From Hoyosella rhizosphaerae (lineage in GTDB: Bacteria; Actinomycetota; Actinomycetes; Mycobacteriales; Mycobacteriaceae): a stretch of 64,000 nucleotides of DNA. This document shows, piece by piece, positions 49,889 to 58,037 of this stretch. Positions within the stretch are counted from its first letter, which is position 1. Every line of letters begins with the position of its first letter. A model generated the notes under the pieces. The model had not been told where the DNA came from, ran no database searches, and saw nothing but the letters and a program-made list of their open reading frames with translations. The stretch is from contig NZ_BMJH01000001.1 in assembly GCF_014643175.1 (NCBI RefSeq), positions 434,001 through 498,000 of the forward strand, in the 5' to 3' direction. The position numbers and the translations under genes are program-made.

Positions 49889-50695
49889 ATGCCAAATTCG
49901 GACCACGGGACAACAAACAATGCGCCCACCCTTGCGCCACCGCTGACAGCCGTCGCTATTGCTACGCAACCCTCCGCTGCCGAAGAAGCCCGCACCATCG
50001 TTGCGTCGACCAACTTCGGAACCCTCGCCACCCTCACGTCTGGCGGTGACCCGTGGGCTTCGTTTGTCACCTACGGAACACTGCACGGCGACCCCGTATT
50101 GTGCGTGTCCACCCTTGCCGAGCATGGCCGCAATCTCGCTGACGATCCTCGGGCGAGTATCGCCGTTGTGTCACCCGAAATGGCTGATGACCCTCTCGCT
50201 ACCTCACGCGTGACTCTCGCAGGCGTAGCTGAACGCCCCACCGCCGATCAGCTATCAGCAGCCCGTGATGCCCACGTAGGTGCTGTTGCCGCAGCAAAAT
50301 ACTATGTCGACTACTCAGACTTTCAACTGTGGGTGTTGCGCGTTCAACGGGTTCGCTGGGTTGGTGGCTACGGGCGGATGGCCTCAGCTTCGGGCGTCGA
50401 TTACTCTGCTGCACAACCTGATCCAGTGATGGGTGCGTCCGGGCACGCGGTGGCGCATCTCAACGCCGATCATGCTGATGCGCTCTTGGAAATGGCCCGT
50501 AATCTCGGTGGATACCCGGATGCGACACAAGCGCGTTGCGTTCGTGCGGACCGGTATGGGCTGAGCCTGACTGTGACTACGCCACGTGGGTGGGCACCTA
50601 CTCGGGTGGGTTTCCCTAATCCCATCGCTAGTGCGGACGAACTGCGCAGCGCCACTATTGAACTGGTACGGCTTGCTCGGCTCGTCAAAAGCTAG
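49889..50695 (+). CDS. HugZ-like FMN/heme-binding protein (PNPOx fold plus DUF2470)
   Basis: A 268-residue protein with a split-barrel pyridoxamine-phosphate-oxidase-like domain (residues about 30-170: LATLTSGGDPWASFVTYGTLHGDPVLCVSTLAEHGRNL and a VRWVGGYGRM closing strand) and a C-terminal DUF2470 domain (HAVAHLNADHADALLEMARNLGGYP). This combination is that of HugZ-type heme oxygenases and of related actinobacterial proteins that bind heme. The heme-degrading activity is known for some members only. The ATG at 49889 follows GAAGGAA. It is transcribed toward the thiamine-binding gene. Confidence 0.82.
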   Translation: MPNSDHGTTNNAPTLAPPLTAVAIATQPSAAEEARTIVASTNFGTLATLTSGGDPWASFVTYGTLHGDPVLCVSTLAEHGRNLADDPRASIAVVSPEMADDPLATSRVTLAGVAERPTADQLSAARDAHVGAVAAAKYYVDYSDFQLWVLRVQRVRWVGGYGRMASASGVDYSAAQPDPVMGASGHAVAHLNADHADALLEMARNLGGYPDATQARCVRADRYGLSLTVTTPRGWAPTRVGFPNPIASADELRSATIELVRLARLVKS

Positions 50696-50747
50696 ACCTG
50701 AGCAGCTCCACGGCCGCCACGGACTGTGTGTCAACTACTGTGAAGTG

Positions 50748-51050
50748 ATGGTGATTGCATTTTCCGTCGCGCCAGCAGGGAACATGTCGGGTGACTCGAT
50801 GTCTGACGCTGTCGCAGCCGCAGTTCGCGTCGTTCGAGAATCTGGACTGCCAAACCGCACCGATGCCATGTTCACGACCATCGAAGGCGAATGGGACGAG
50901 TGCATGGCGGTAGTTAAAGGCGCATGCGATGCGGTCGGGCAGTATGGTGCTCGCGTGTCTCTTGTGCTTAAAGCAGACATACGGCCCGGCCGCAGCGGCG
51001 AACTCGACGGCAAAGTTGACCGTGTCGAGGCGAAACTTCGTGAACTTTAG
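50748..51050 (+). CDS. MTH1187/YkoF-family thiamine-binding protein
   Basis: A 100-residue ferredoxin-like-fold protein of the MTH1187 (DUF77) family, members of which bind thiamine or its pyrimidine part. Matching stretches are VIAFSVAPAGNMSGDSMSDAVAAAVRVVRESGLPNRTDAMFTTIEGEWDECMAVVKGACDAV and SLVLKADIRPGR. I chose the ATG at 50748, since the open frame before it (to 50586) overlaps the HugZ-like gene. The protein is small and soluble. It is convergent with the ABC ATPase gene, four bases away. Confidence 0.82.
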   Translation: MVIAFSVAPAGNMSGDSMSDAVAAAVRVVRESGLPNRTDAMFTTIEGEWDECMAVVKGACDAVGQYGARVSLVLKADIRPGRSGELDGKVDRVEAKLREL

Positions 51051-51054
51051 CTGA

Positions 51055-51831
51055 TCACCCCGGTACCTTGACGAGACCTGGCACTACGACGCGTCGCAGA
51101 CCAATCATGCCCAAAGTGGCAGCGCATGCGTAGAGGTCGTTGACTCGGGCTGCGTCGATAACGTCGGCTGCGCCTCCAGTGGCCAGAACTGATCCGCGCT
51201 TGTTGAGAACCACTGCATCGTCGGCGAACCATAGTGCGTGGTTCGGATCGTGCGTGCAGACGAGTGCTCCATGTCCTTCGTCGACGAGGCTTCTGATTGT
51301 CTCCCATACGAGCATCTGGTTGCCGAAGTCGAGGCTCGCTGTTGGCTCGTCGAATAGCAGAAAACGAGCATTTTGAGCTAACGCCCGTGCGATGAGGACA
51401 AGTTGACGCTGACCCCCACTGAGGGTGGTGAACGAACGGTCCGCCAAGTGCAGCAAACTGAGCCGTTCGAGCGCGTAATGTGCGGCTTCTACGTCACTTG
51501 TTCGAGGGCCGAAAACGCCGCCGCGCTGGGGGTTGCGTCCCATCAGGACGATGTCGCGGACCAAGAATGAGAACGTGGTGGCGTGGTCTTGTGGAACGTA
51601 GGCGATGGCGCGAGCGATAGCTTCTGTGCGCCAGGATCGGATCGATTCTCCGTCAATGGAGACTTCCCCGGTGTGTTTTTGTGCCCCAATGATGCATCGA
51701 AAGAGTGTTGATTTTCCTGCACCATTAGGGCCAAAAAGTACACCGAGACGCCCTTCGGCTACGTCGACGGAAATCCCATCGAGAATCCGTTGCCCCCCGA
51801 GTGATGTGGTTACATCTCGAACACTGAGCAT
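51055..51831 (-). CDS. ATPase of siderophore-type ABC importer (FecE/BtuD-like)
   Basis: A 258-residue ABC ATPase of the FecE/FhuC subfamily that energises metal-chelate import. Walker A is GPNGAGKS, the signature is LSGGQRQ, Walker B is LLFDEPTASLD, and the switch histidine is in VCTHDPNHALWFADD. It is the last gene of a three-gene minus-strand operon, three bases after the permease. The operon diverges from the metallophore-type biosynthesis operon across a Fur-like box. Confidence 0.9.
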   Translation of the reverse strand: MLSVRDVTTSLGGQRILDGISVDVAEGRLGVLFGPNGAGKSTLFRCIIGAQKHTGEVSIDGESIRSWRTEAIARAIAYVPQDHATTFSFLVRDIVLMGRNPQRGGVFGPRTSDVEAAHYALERLSLLHLADRSFTTLSGGQRQLVLIARALAQNARFLLFDEPTASLDFGNQMLVWETIRSLVDEGHGALVCTHDPNHALWFADDAVVLNKRGSVLATGGAADVIDAARVNDLYACAATLGMIGLRRVVVPGLVKVPG

Positions 51832-51834
51832 TTC

Positions 51835-52899
51835 TTACGTCCCCCACGAAGTTGACTTGCGGCGAAGCAACATGATGAGGAATGGTGCACCGATGGCTGC
51901 GGTGATAATTCCGATGGGAAGCTCACCCGAATGCAAAGTGCGGGCAAGGCTGTCGCACATCATCATGAATGATGCTCCAAGAAAAATGGAAAGTGGCACT
52001 ACGGCACGGTTGTCTGCGCCGACGATCATGCGAGCTGCGTGCGGGATCAACAACCCGACCCACGCAATGATTCCAGCAACGGATACGGCTAGTGCGGTCA
52101 ATGCCGTCGCGATTAAGACAATGGCTCTGCGGGTTGGTGCTGGGTTAACGCCTAGTGATCGGCATTCTTGGTCGCCTAGCGTCAGAAGGTTCAATCGCCA
52201 TGCCAGCGCCCACAGTGCCGCAGCCCCGAGGATCGTCGCTGGCAGCACGAGCCATACGTCGTCCCAGCGGGCGGTGTAGAAGCCGCCGAGCACCCAAAAG
52301 ACGAGGCGCCGCAGTTGGGCATCCGAACCGAAGTACTGGAACAGTGCGAAGATCGACATGAAGAATGATCCGACGATCACGCCGGATAGCACGATGGTTG
52401 TTGTGGATTCGCGCCCGCGGGCAAAGTATGCGGCTAGTGCGACGGCTAACGTGCCCATGATGAAGGCCGACAGTTGCATGGACAGGGGAATGTTGAGGAG
52501 AACCGACATTCCCGCTCCGCACGCCGCGCCCGCGGATACGCCAAGAATGTAGGGCTCGACGAGCGGGTTGCGAAAGGTTCCTTGGAAAGCGGTTCCGCTG
52601 GCGGCAAGGGCTGCGCCGACCGCCGCGGCGAGGAGGGTGCGTGGCATCCGGATGTTCCAGATGACGGTCTCTTGGGTGGAGTCTCCACCACCTGGCAGGC
52701 CTAGTCCGCCGGCGACCACACGGACAACGTCCCCGAGTGGAATCCAGTACGCGCCTGTGCAGATGGAGATGAGCAGCACGACGATGGTGGACAGTGCCGC
52801 TGCGATGATGGCGAGCCGTCTTTTCACCGCACCGCGTGCGGCCTCTGTAACAACTGAGGTCGCAGCGGTGTTCGTCTGACGGGTGAGTGTGTCAACCAT
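51835..52899 (-). CDS. Permease of siderophore-type ABC importer (FecCD family)
   Basis: A 354-residue polytopic protein of the FecCD/BtuC family with about ten helices. Conserved blocks include RMPRTLLAAAVGAALAASGTAFQGTFRNPLVEPYILGVSAGAACGA and the C-terminal GLLIPHAARMIVGADNRAVVPLS region. There is a single permease gene, so it should act as a homodimer as in BtuCD. The ATG overlaps the TAA of the binding-protein gene by one base (TAATG). It lies in the operon binding protein - permease - ATPase. Confidence 0.9.
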   Translation of the reverse strand: MVDTLTRQTNTAATSVVTEAARGAVKRRLAIIAAALSTIVVLLISICTGAYWIPLGDVVRVVAGGLGLPGGGDSTQETVIWNIRMPRTLLAAAVGAALAASGTAFQGTFRNPLVEPYILGVSAGAACGAGMSVLLNIPLSMQLSAFIMGTLAVALAAYFARGRESTTTIVLSGVIVGSFFMSIFALFQYFGSDAQLRRLVFWVLGGFYTARWDDVWLVLPATILGAAALWALAWRLNLLTLGDQECRSLGVNPAPTRRAIVLIATALTALAVSVAGIIAWVGLLIPHAARMIVGADNRAVVPLSIFLGASFMMMCDSLARTLHSGELPIGIITAAIGAPFLIMLLRRKSTSWGT

Positions 52900-54017
52900 T
52901 AGTTGTCCAGTTCGCCGCGGAATTGCTGGCCGTCGATTGCGTCGCGTGCAGATGCGTCGTCGAGGCCGAAAATGTCCTGGTAGTAGTCGAGTTCTTTCTG
53001 TGCGATATCAACATCGGCGAATGCTTCGGGGTATAGAACCGAAGCGACTTTGAGGAGCGCAATTGGGGTTTCGAGCGTGGCGCGCCATTCGTTGTAGCCC
53101 AACGCTGTCACGCGCTCGGAGCTGATCGCGCGCAGTGTTTGAACTTTGCTCCAGTCGATGCCTGTGTTGGCCCCGCCGTATACCTCGTCGAGTCCGATGT
53201 AACCTTCGTGGCCCGCCACGACGAGCACGTCTGGGTCAAGCGCGAGGAGCTTCTCTTCGGAGATGGGCACAAAAGTGCCACCGCCTGCAACATTGCGAGC
53301 GCCCAGCATGCTGGCGAAGAGTTCGGACTGAATGCTCTTTTCACCCATCAGGTATGCGATGGAGGCAAAGATGGCGACAGTCGGTCGTTCGTCGTCTGGC
53401 AGGTCTGGAATTTTGTTGACGACATCGTCGATGCTTGATTTCATGCCTTCGACGATGCTGTCGGTGGCGTCGCTACGGTCTAGGACGTCGCCGACCTTAG
53501 TAATGACGTCGTAAGCCGTGTCCATTGCGGGGTTGTCGAAGTTTGATGGCGACATGAACACGATCACAGGGATGCCGAGACGCTCGATCTGTTCGACGGC
53601 GTCTTCGTGCAGTTGGCGGTCTTCGTCGCTGGAAACCCAGGCCTCCAGGAACATCATGTCTGGGGCAAGTGAAGCGAGTACTTCGTAGTTGATTCCGCTC
53701 CACGGTGATCCGACGTCGGTGGCGTCGGCAATCGCGGGGACGATCACTTGGCGTGCAGGGTCGCTCTTAGTTGCGGGGTCTACCGCAACGATGCGGTCAT
53801 CCTCGTTGAGAACGGCAAGTGTTTTAGCGACGAGGCCTTCCCATTCGAGTACGGCGATGCGGCTGGGATCGACTGGAACATCGACGCTTCGATCGAAGTC
53901 GTCGACTATTTGCAGGGTTTCGTCGCTAGTGGACGTTGGTTCAATAGCTTGCGAACACGCGCTGGTCAGGAGCAGTGCCCCTGTGAGCACCGCCAACACG
54001 CGGAGTTTGGTGACCAT
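52899..54017 (-). CDS. Lipoprotein siderophore-binding protein (FepB/TroA-like)
   Basis: A 372-residue substrate-binding lipoprotein of the FepB/FhuD cluster. The N-terminus VTKLRVLAVLTGALLLTSAC carries the lipobox LTSAC. Two lobes are joined by a rigid helix (residues about 140-200), with family motifs RIAVLEWEGLVAKTLAVL, LASLAPDMMFLEA and LLALDPDVLVVAGHEGY. The ATG at 54017 is chosen because AAAGGA lies just upstream on the minus strand; the frame extends to 54083 across the divergent promoter. It heads the importer operon beside the Fur-like box. The ligand is inferred to be the chelate made by the divergent operon. Confidence 0.88.
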   Translation of the reverse strand: MVTKLRVLAVLTGALLLTSACSQAIEPTSTSDETLQIVDDFDRSVDVPVDPSRIAVLEWEGLVAKTLAVLNEDDRIVAVDPATKSDPARQVIVPAIADATDVGSPWSGINYEVLASLAPDMMFLEAWVSSDEDRQLHEDAVEQIERLGIPVIVFMSPSNFDNPAMDTAYDVITKVGDVLDRSDATDSIVEGMKSSIDDVVNKIPDLPDDERPTVAIFASIAYLMGEKSIQSELFASMLGARNVAGGGTFVPISEEKLLALDPDVLVVAGHEGYIGLDEVYGGANTGIDWSKVQTLRAISSERVTALGYNEWRATLETPIALLKVASVLYPEAFADVDIAQKELDYYQDIFGLDDASARDAIDGQQFRGELDN

Positions 54018-54057
54018 TGAGGTCCTTTCGTGAAAGTAACTTGCCGTGGACAAACAG

Positions 54058-54078
54058 TAATGATAATCATTGTTATTA
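54058..54078. promoter_or_regulatory. Fur-family (Zur-like) box in the divergent promoter
   Basis: A 21-base dyad centred on C54068 (TAATGATAAT / C / ATTGTTATTA), 8 of 10 positions symmetric, and close to the classic Fur core GATAATGATAATCATTATC. Its last base is the A of the ATG at 54078, so it overlaps the start of the biosynthesis operon; it lies 41 bases from the importer start on the other side. It shares TAA, G, TAATCATTG and TTA with the box at 18158-18178. Confidence 0.75.
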
Positions 54079-55511
54079 TGCAAACCAGTGCGCCTTTGTA
54101 CCTGGATCCCTCTCTCACCACCGCGTTAGCCGACACGGTGTGCCAGCAGGAACTCCTCCACACGCTCGTCACTGCCCTCGGCAGCCCACTTAACGTCGTT
54201 CTTCCCGACCAGGCAGTAGCTAACGCTCAACAGTTCTATGGCCTTCTTGACCGCTTACGTTTGCGAGGTGAGGTGTACTTTGCGCACAAAGCGAACCGGT
54301 CCACCGCATTCCTGCGGCGTCTAGCTGCGAGCAAGACCCGAATTGACATCGCTTCCATCGGGGAGTTGCAGCACGCGCTCGGCTGCGGATTCCACCCCGA
54401 ACGAATCATGGCTACGGGGCCGAAGACGCCAGAATTTCTCTGGCTCGCTGCCCGGGCGGGTGCCATCGTCAATGTTGATTCCCTGGACGAACTCTCAACC
54501 CTGGCAAAGCTCCCGGCCTACCTCGGCCCAACGCGGGTACTCCTGAGGTTTTCTAGCTTCACTGCATCCGGCACTGTGGCGGCACGGACTTCACGCTTCG
54601 GCATGGCCGAAACTGATCTGGGCGCGTGCCTCGATGTCGCTGATGCTTTCCGCGACAGGCTCGATATCCGCGGCGTCGCCTACCACCTCGACACGGTGGG
54701 GGTGACAGAAAAAGCCGCAGCCCTTGATGGCTGCATACGCATGCTTCTCGAAATCCAACGACGCTCGCACAACGCCGACGTCATCGACATCGGTGGCGGA
54801 TTCGGGGTCAACTACCTCGAAGACTCGCAGCAATGGGACAACTGGACTTCTGAACTGACACAAGCCGTGCTCGGCCACCGTGATCCCATCACCTGGCGCG
54901 GACACGGCTACGGACTCCGGGCAGAACAAGGGCGCCTGAAAGGTGCGCTGAGTTTGTATCCGGCGCACCGCCCCGTGGCCGGACCCCGATACGCGGAAGA
55001 GCTTCTGGTGCAACGGTCACCGAGCCTCGGTCAGCGATACTCCGACATCTTGCTCGAAACTCTCACTCAGGTGTACATGGAACCCGGGCGCGCTCTCGTA
55101 GACCAGGCCGGACTGGTATTGACGCGCGTCCTCGAAGTCCGACAGACGGCGGGCGAGACGCTCATCCGCCTGGACCTCAACCACTCGGACGTCAGCCTCG
55201 AAGAACACGGCGTCGTCATGGACCCAATGGTGATACCGCGAGGTGGTGAGCAACACGGACCAGGTGCTGGCTACCTCATTGGAAATCTGTGCCTCGAAGC
55301 TGATCTCATCTCCCGGCGGAAAATCTACTTTCGTTCCATGCCACGCCCCGGCGACCTTCTCGCCTTCGTCAACACGGCCGGCTACTTCATGGACTTCTCC
55401 GCCGACCATGCGCTTCACCAACCCATCGCGCGCACGGTAGCGCTCACCGGCGACCGCTGGACCCTCGACGACCAGTACTGGCCAATGAATCGTGAAACGG
55501 AAGTGGCATGA
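54078..55511 (+). CDS. PLP-dependent decarboxylase, Y4yA/SbnH-like (fold III)
   Basis: A 477-residue fold-type III PLP enzyme related to diaminopimelate and ornithine decarboxylases and to SbnH of staphyloferrin B synthesis. The PLP lysine is K71 in FAHKAN, the phosphate loop is GGGFG at 239-243, EPGR follows at 335, and the catalytic cysteine is C405 in NLCLEADL. N- and C-terminal parts are longer than in LysA, as in the Y4yA-type proteins. The ATG at 54078 abuts the Fur-like box and has no ribosome-binding site, so translation is probably leaderless. It heads a six-gene coupled operon. It would decarboxylate an amino-acid building block, identity unknown. Confidence 0.88.
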   Translation: MQTSAPLYLDPSLTTALADTVCQQELLHTLVTALGSPLNVVLPDQAVANAQQFYGLLDRLRLRGEVYFAHKANRSTAFLRRLAASKTRIDIASIGELQHALGCGFHPERIMATGPKTPEFLWLAARAGAIVNVDSLDELSTLAKLPAYLGPTRVLLRFSSFTASGTVAARTSRFGMAETDLGACLDVADAFRDRLDIRGVAYHLDTVGVTEKAAALDGCIRMLLEIQRRSHNADVIDIGGGFGVNYLEDSQQWDNWTSELTQAVLGHRDPITWRGHGYGLRAEQGRLKGALSLYPAHRPVAGPRYAEELLVQRSPSLGQRYSDILLETLTQVYMEPGRALVDQAGLVLTRVLEVRQTAGETLIRLDLNHSDVSLEEHGVVMDPMVIPRGGEQHGPGAGYLIGNLCLEADLISRRKIYFRSMPRPGDLLAFVNTAGYFMDFSADHALHQPIARTVALTGDRWTLDDQYWPMNRETEVA

Positions 55512-56827
55512 GATACGAATCAGTTACCGACGCAATCGGTAATACACCATTAGTACGCATCAGCAGTGACGTACACGGGCTGCAGAATATTGACCTGTAC
55601 GCCAAGATGGAACTGCTCAACCCTTTCGGATCAGTCAAGGACCGTGCGGCCTGGGGAATGCTGCGCGAACACGTCGGTGACGCTCAAGCCGAGCAGCAGT
55701 CGATCATTGAGCTTTCGAGCGGTAACACAGCAAAAGCACTTGCGATCCTTGCCGGCATGCACGGGCTCACTTTCAAATCGGTGACAAACCGGATGAAGGT
55801 TCCTGAAGTTAAAGACGTGCTCCAACTGATCGGCGCGGAGATTGAAGAACTGCCCGGTCAAGCCGAGTGCCTCGATCCCACCAACACTGATGACCCGCTG
55901 ACTCGCATCCATCAGGAAGTAAGCCGTGATCCGGCGTACCTTCACACAGACCAGTACTACAACTCCCGCAACACCCGAGCACATTCTGATAGCACGGGTC
56001 CCGAGATCGTCGCCGATCTTGATGGAACGGCTCCGGACCACTTCATTGCCTGCATCGGCACTGCAGGATCATCAACTGGCGTGGCGCAAGTTCTCCGCGC
56101 AGCACGCCCAGATGCGCGCGTCATCGGCCTCGTCGGTCAAAAGTCCGACTTCATCCCCGGTATTCGCAACATCGACGAAGTTCACGAAGTGGGACTCTTC
56201 GATCCCTCTACATACAACGAAATCGAAGCGGTATCCGCCGACGAAGCGATTGACGGCACCCTCACGCTCATCCGGCGGTGCGGCATTCTTGCTGGCCCGA
56301 CCGGCGGCGGCGCCTACTTCGGGGCAGTGCGCTACCTAGAGAAAATCGACGCCCAGCTTGCGTCGACGGGGGAGCGGCACACCGCAGTCTTCATTGTTTG
56401 CGACCGCGTTGAGAGCTACATGAGTTACTTCCGAAGCCGCCGACCTGATCTTTTCGGCGATACAGTTCGACGCCGGGTTGCGGCCACGGCAGAGCAAATC
56501 GAACAGGTTTCCACCCTGGCGCCGCTCAATGCACAAACATGGATTAAAGCCGAAGACCCCTTGATTGTTGATTTGCGTGGCAGCTTCGCCTACTCGGCTG
56601 CGCATATCGAAGGATCGATCAACATCCCCGATCAACTGTTCGCTGATCTCCTGCAAGGCGGAGTGCCGTTTCCGCGCCAACGCCCCATCCTGCTCGCCTG
56701 CCCCGTGGGCGAACAATCAGCGAAGTATGCAGCGGTACTCGCAGGCCTTGGTCACCCCGATGCACGCAGTCTCGACGGCGGGATCGTCGCCTGGCGTGAT
56801 GCGGGTGCGGAACTCGTGAGGGATTGA
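55508..56827 (+). CDS. SbnA/cysteine-synthase-like PLP enzyme fused to rhodanese
   Basis: A 439-residue fusion. Residues 1-325 form a fold-type II PLP enzyme of the cysteine synthase/SbnA group: TPLVR at 13-17, PLP lysine K44 in NPFGSVKD, substrate loop SSGNTA at 70-75 (the usual SGNTG has Ala in place of the last Gly), and GPTGGG for the phosphate. Residues about 350-438 form a rhodanese with the loop CPVGEQS (C398), keeping the sulfur-accepting cysteine. SbnA makes a 2,3-diaminopropionate precursor from O-phosphoserine and glutamate. The rhodanese suggests persulfide delivery. It overlaps the decarboxylase by ATGA. Confidence 0.88.
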   Translation: MRYESVTDAIGNTPLVRISSDVHGLQNIDLYAKMELLNPFGSVKDRAAWGMLREHVGDAQAEQQSIIELSSGNTAKALAILAGMHGLTFKSVTNRMKVPEVKDVLQLIGAEIEELPGQAECLDPTNTDDPLTRIHQEVSRDPAYLHTDQYYNSRNTRAHSDSTGPEIVADLDGTAPDHFIACIGTAGSSTGVAQVLRAARPDARVIGLVGQKSDFIPGIRNIDEVHEVGLFDPSTYNEIEAVSADEAIDGTLTLIRRCGILAGPTGGGAYFGAVRYLEKIDAQLASTGERHTAVFIVCDRVESYMSYFRSRRPDLFGDTVRRRVAATAEQIEQVSTLAPLNAQTWIKAEDPLIVDLRGSFAYSAAHIEGSINIPDQLFADLLQGGVPFPRQRPILLACPVGEQSAKYAAVLAGLGHPDARSLDGGIVAWRDAGAELVRD

Positions 56828-56828
56828 T

Positions 56829-58037
56829 GTGACCACCGCATCGATCCCGGACACCTTGACCGCATGGCATGAACACATGCGCGCACAGTTCCCACAGATA
56901 AAAAGTTCACCCCACGCCTATCTCGACTCGTCCGCTACCAGTCAAAAGCCACAGGCCGTGCTCGACGCAGTGGCCCACTACCTCACGACAACAAACGCCA
57001 ACGCGGGCCGCGGCTCATACCCGTGGGCCAACCGAACAACCGCGATGATTGAGTCAACACGGGACCAGGTGAAGTGTTTTCTCCATGACCCTGACCCGGG
57101 CCTGTCTTCGGTTCATTTCACGAGCGGGGCCACTGAATCGCTGCGCAGGATCGCTACCGATTGGCTAGTGGACACACTTCGAGACGGCGACGAGATCATC
57201 GTTCCCGCGGCCGACCACCGAGCGAATGTGGTCCCGTGGACCGACGTCGCCGCAGACCTGCGACGTCGCGGCACCCAGGTTGTCGTGCGATCCATGCCGT
57301 ACGAACCGTCAGGCGACTACGACCCAGTCAAGCTTGCCGAATTGATAACCCCGCGAACCCGATTCATCGCCGCGACGCACGTGCACCACGTATACGGCGT
57401 GGATATGAATGTGCACCGAATTCGCGCCGCAGCGGGCAATGACGTGGTTATCTGCCTCGATGCCGCGCAAAGCGTTGGTCACCTCGACGTCTCAGTTGCC
57501 GAGCTGGACGTGGACTTCGTAGCATTCGCGGGCCACAAAGCGATGGCCCTACCTGGGGTAGGTGTGCTGTGGGCACGTAATCTCCGCACTACACCGCTGG
57601 TTGTGAAGGGATGGTCCGGCACCCCCAATACTGTGGGGATCGCGAGCCTCTCAGCAGCATTAACCTGGCTCACTGAGGCTGGCCTGGACCGAATCGATTC
57701 GTGGACTCAGATGCTCGGTGCCGTACTCACTGATGGTCTTTCGCAGATGCGGTCCTATGACGTCCTCGGCTGTCAGTCCAGCCTCACTCTCGACTCGACG
57801 GTGCAACGACGCCAGGGCATCGTCGCATTCAGACACCGGGGCATCCCCGCCGGTGATCTTGGTTTCATACTCGAGCGCAGCGGCTACCTTGTTCGCGCCG
57901 ATCATCACTGCCAAGCAAGCCCAGAAGCTGACACACCCTCAGTTCGCGTCAGCACGCACGCCTACACAAGCATCGACGAGATCACAGGACTTCTCGGCGC
58001 CCTCCAGGAACTAGATAAGGAAAAACAGTGGCAGTAG
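56829..58037 (+). CDS. Class V PLP enzyme, cysteine-desulfurase (SufS)-like
   Basis: A 402-residue fold-type I PLP enzyme of the class V group, closest by eye to SufS/CsdA. It has YLDSSATSQKPQAVLDAV at the N-terminus, the PLP lysine K237 in AGHKAMALPGVGVLW, and, decisive for desulfurases, the cysteine C361 in RADHHCQASP where SufS has its persulfide cysteine. It probably takes sulfur from cysteine or acts as a lyase/aminotransferase on the product. No suf genes are near, so this copy is pathway-specific. The GTG at 56829 starts one base after the previous stop and its 3' end overlaps the ATP-grasp gene by ten bases. Confidence 0.85.
   Translation: MTTASIPDTLTAWHEHMRAQFPQIKSSPHAYLDSSATSQKPQAVLDAVAHYLTTTNANAGRGSYPWANRTTAMIESTRDQVKCFLHDPDPGLSSVHFTSGATESLRRIATDWLVDTLRDGDEIIVPAADHRANVVPWTDVAADLRRRGTQVVVRSMPYEPSGDYDPVKLAELITPRTRFIAATHVHHVYGVDMNVHRIRAAAGNDVVICLDAAQSVGHLDVSVAELDVDFVAFAGHKAMALPGVGVLWARNLRTTPLVVKGWSGTPNTVGIASLSAALTWLTEAGLDRIDSWTQMLGAVLTDGLSQMRSYDVLGCQSSLTLDSTVQRRQGIVAFRHRGIPAGDLGFILERSGYLVRADHHCQASPEADTPSVRVSTHAYTSIDEITGLLGALQELDKEKQWQ

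Noticed and set aside
18158-54078. Iron-type DtxR/IdeR boxes at the two metal loci
   Set aside because: Neither site resembles the TTAGGTTAGSCTAACCTAA consensus; both fit the Fur family instead.
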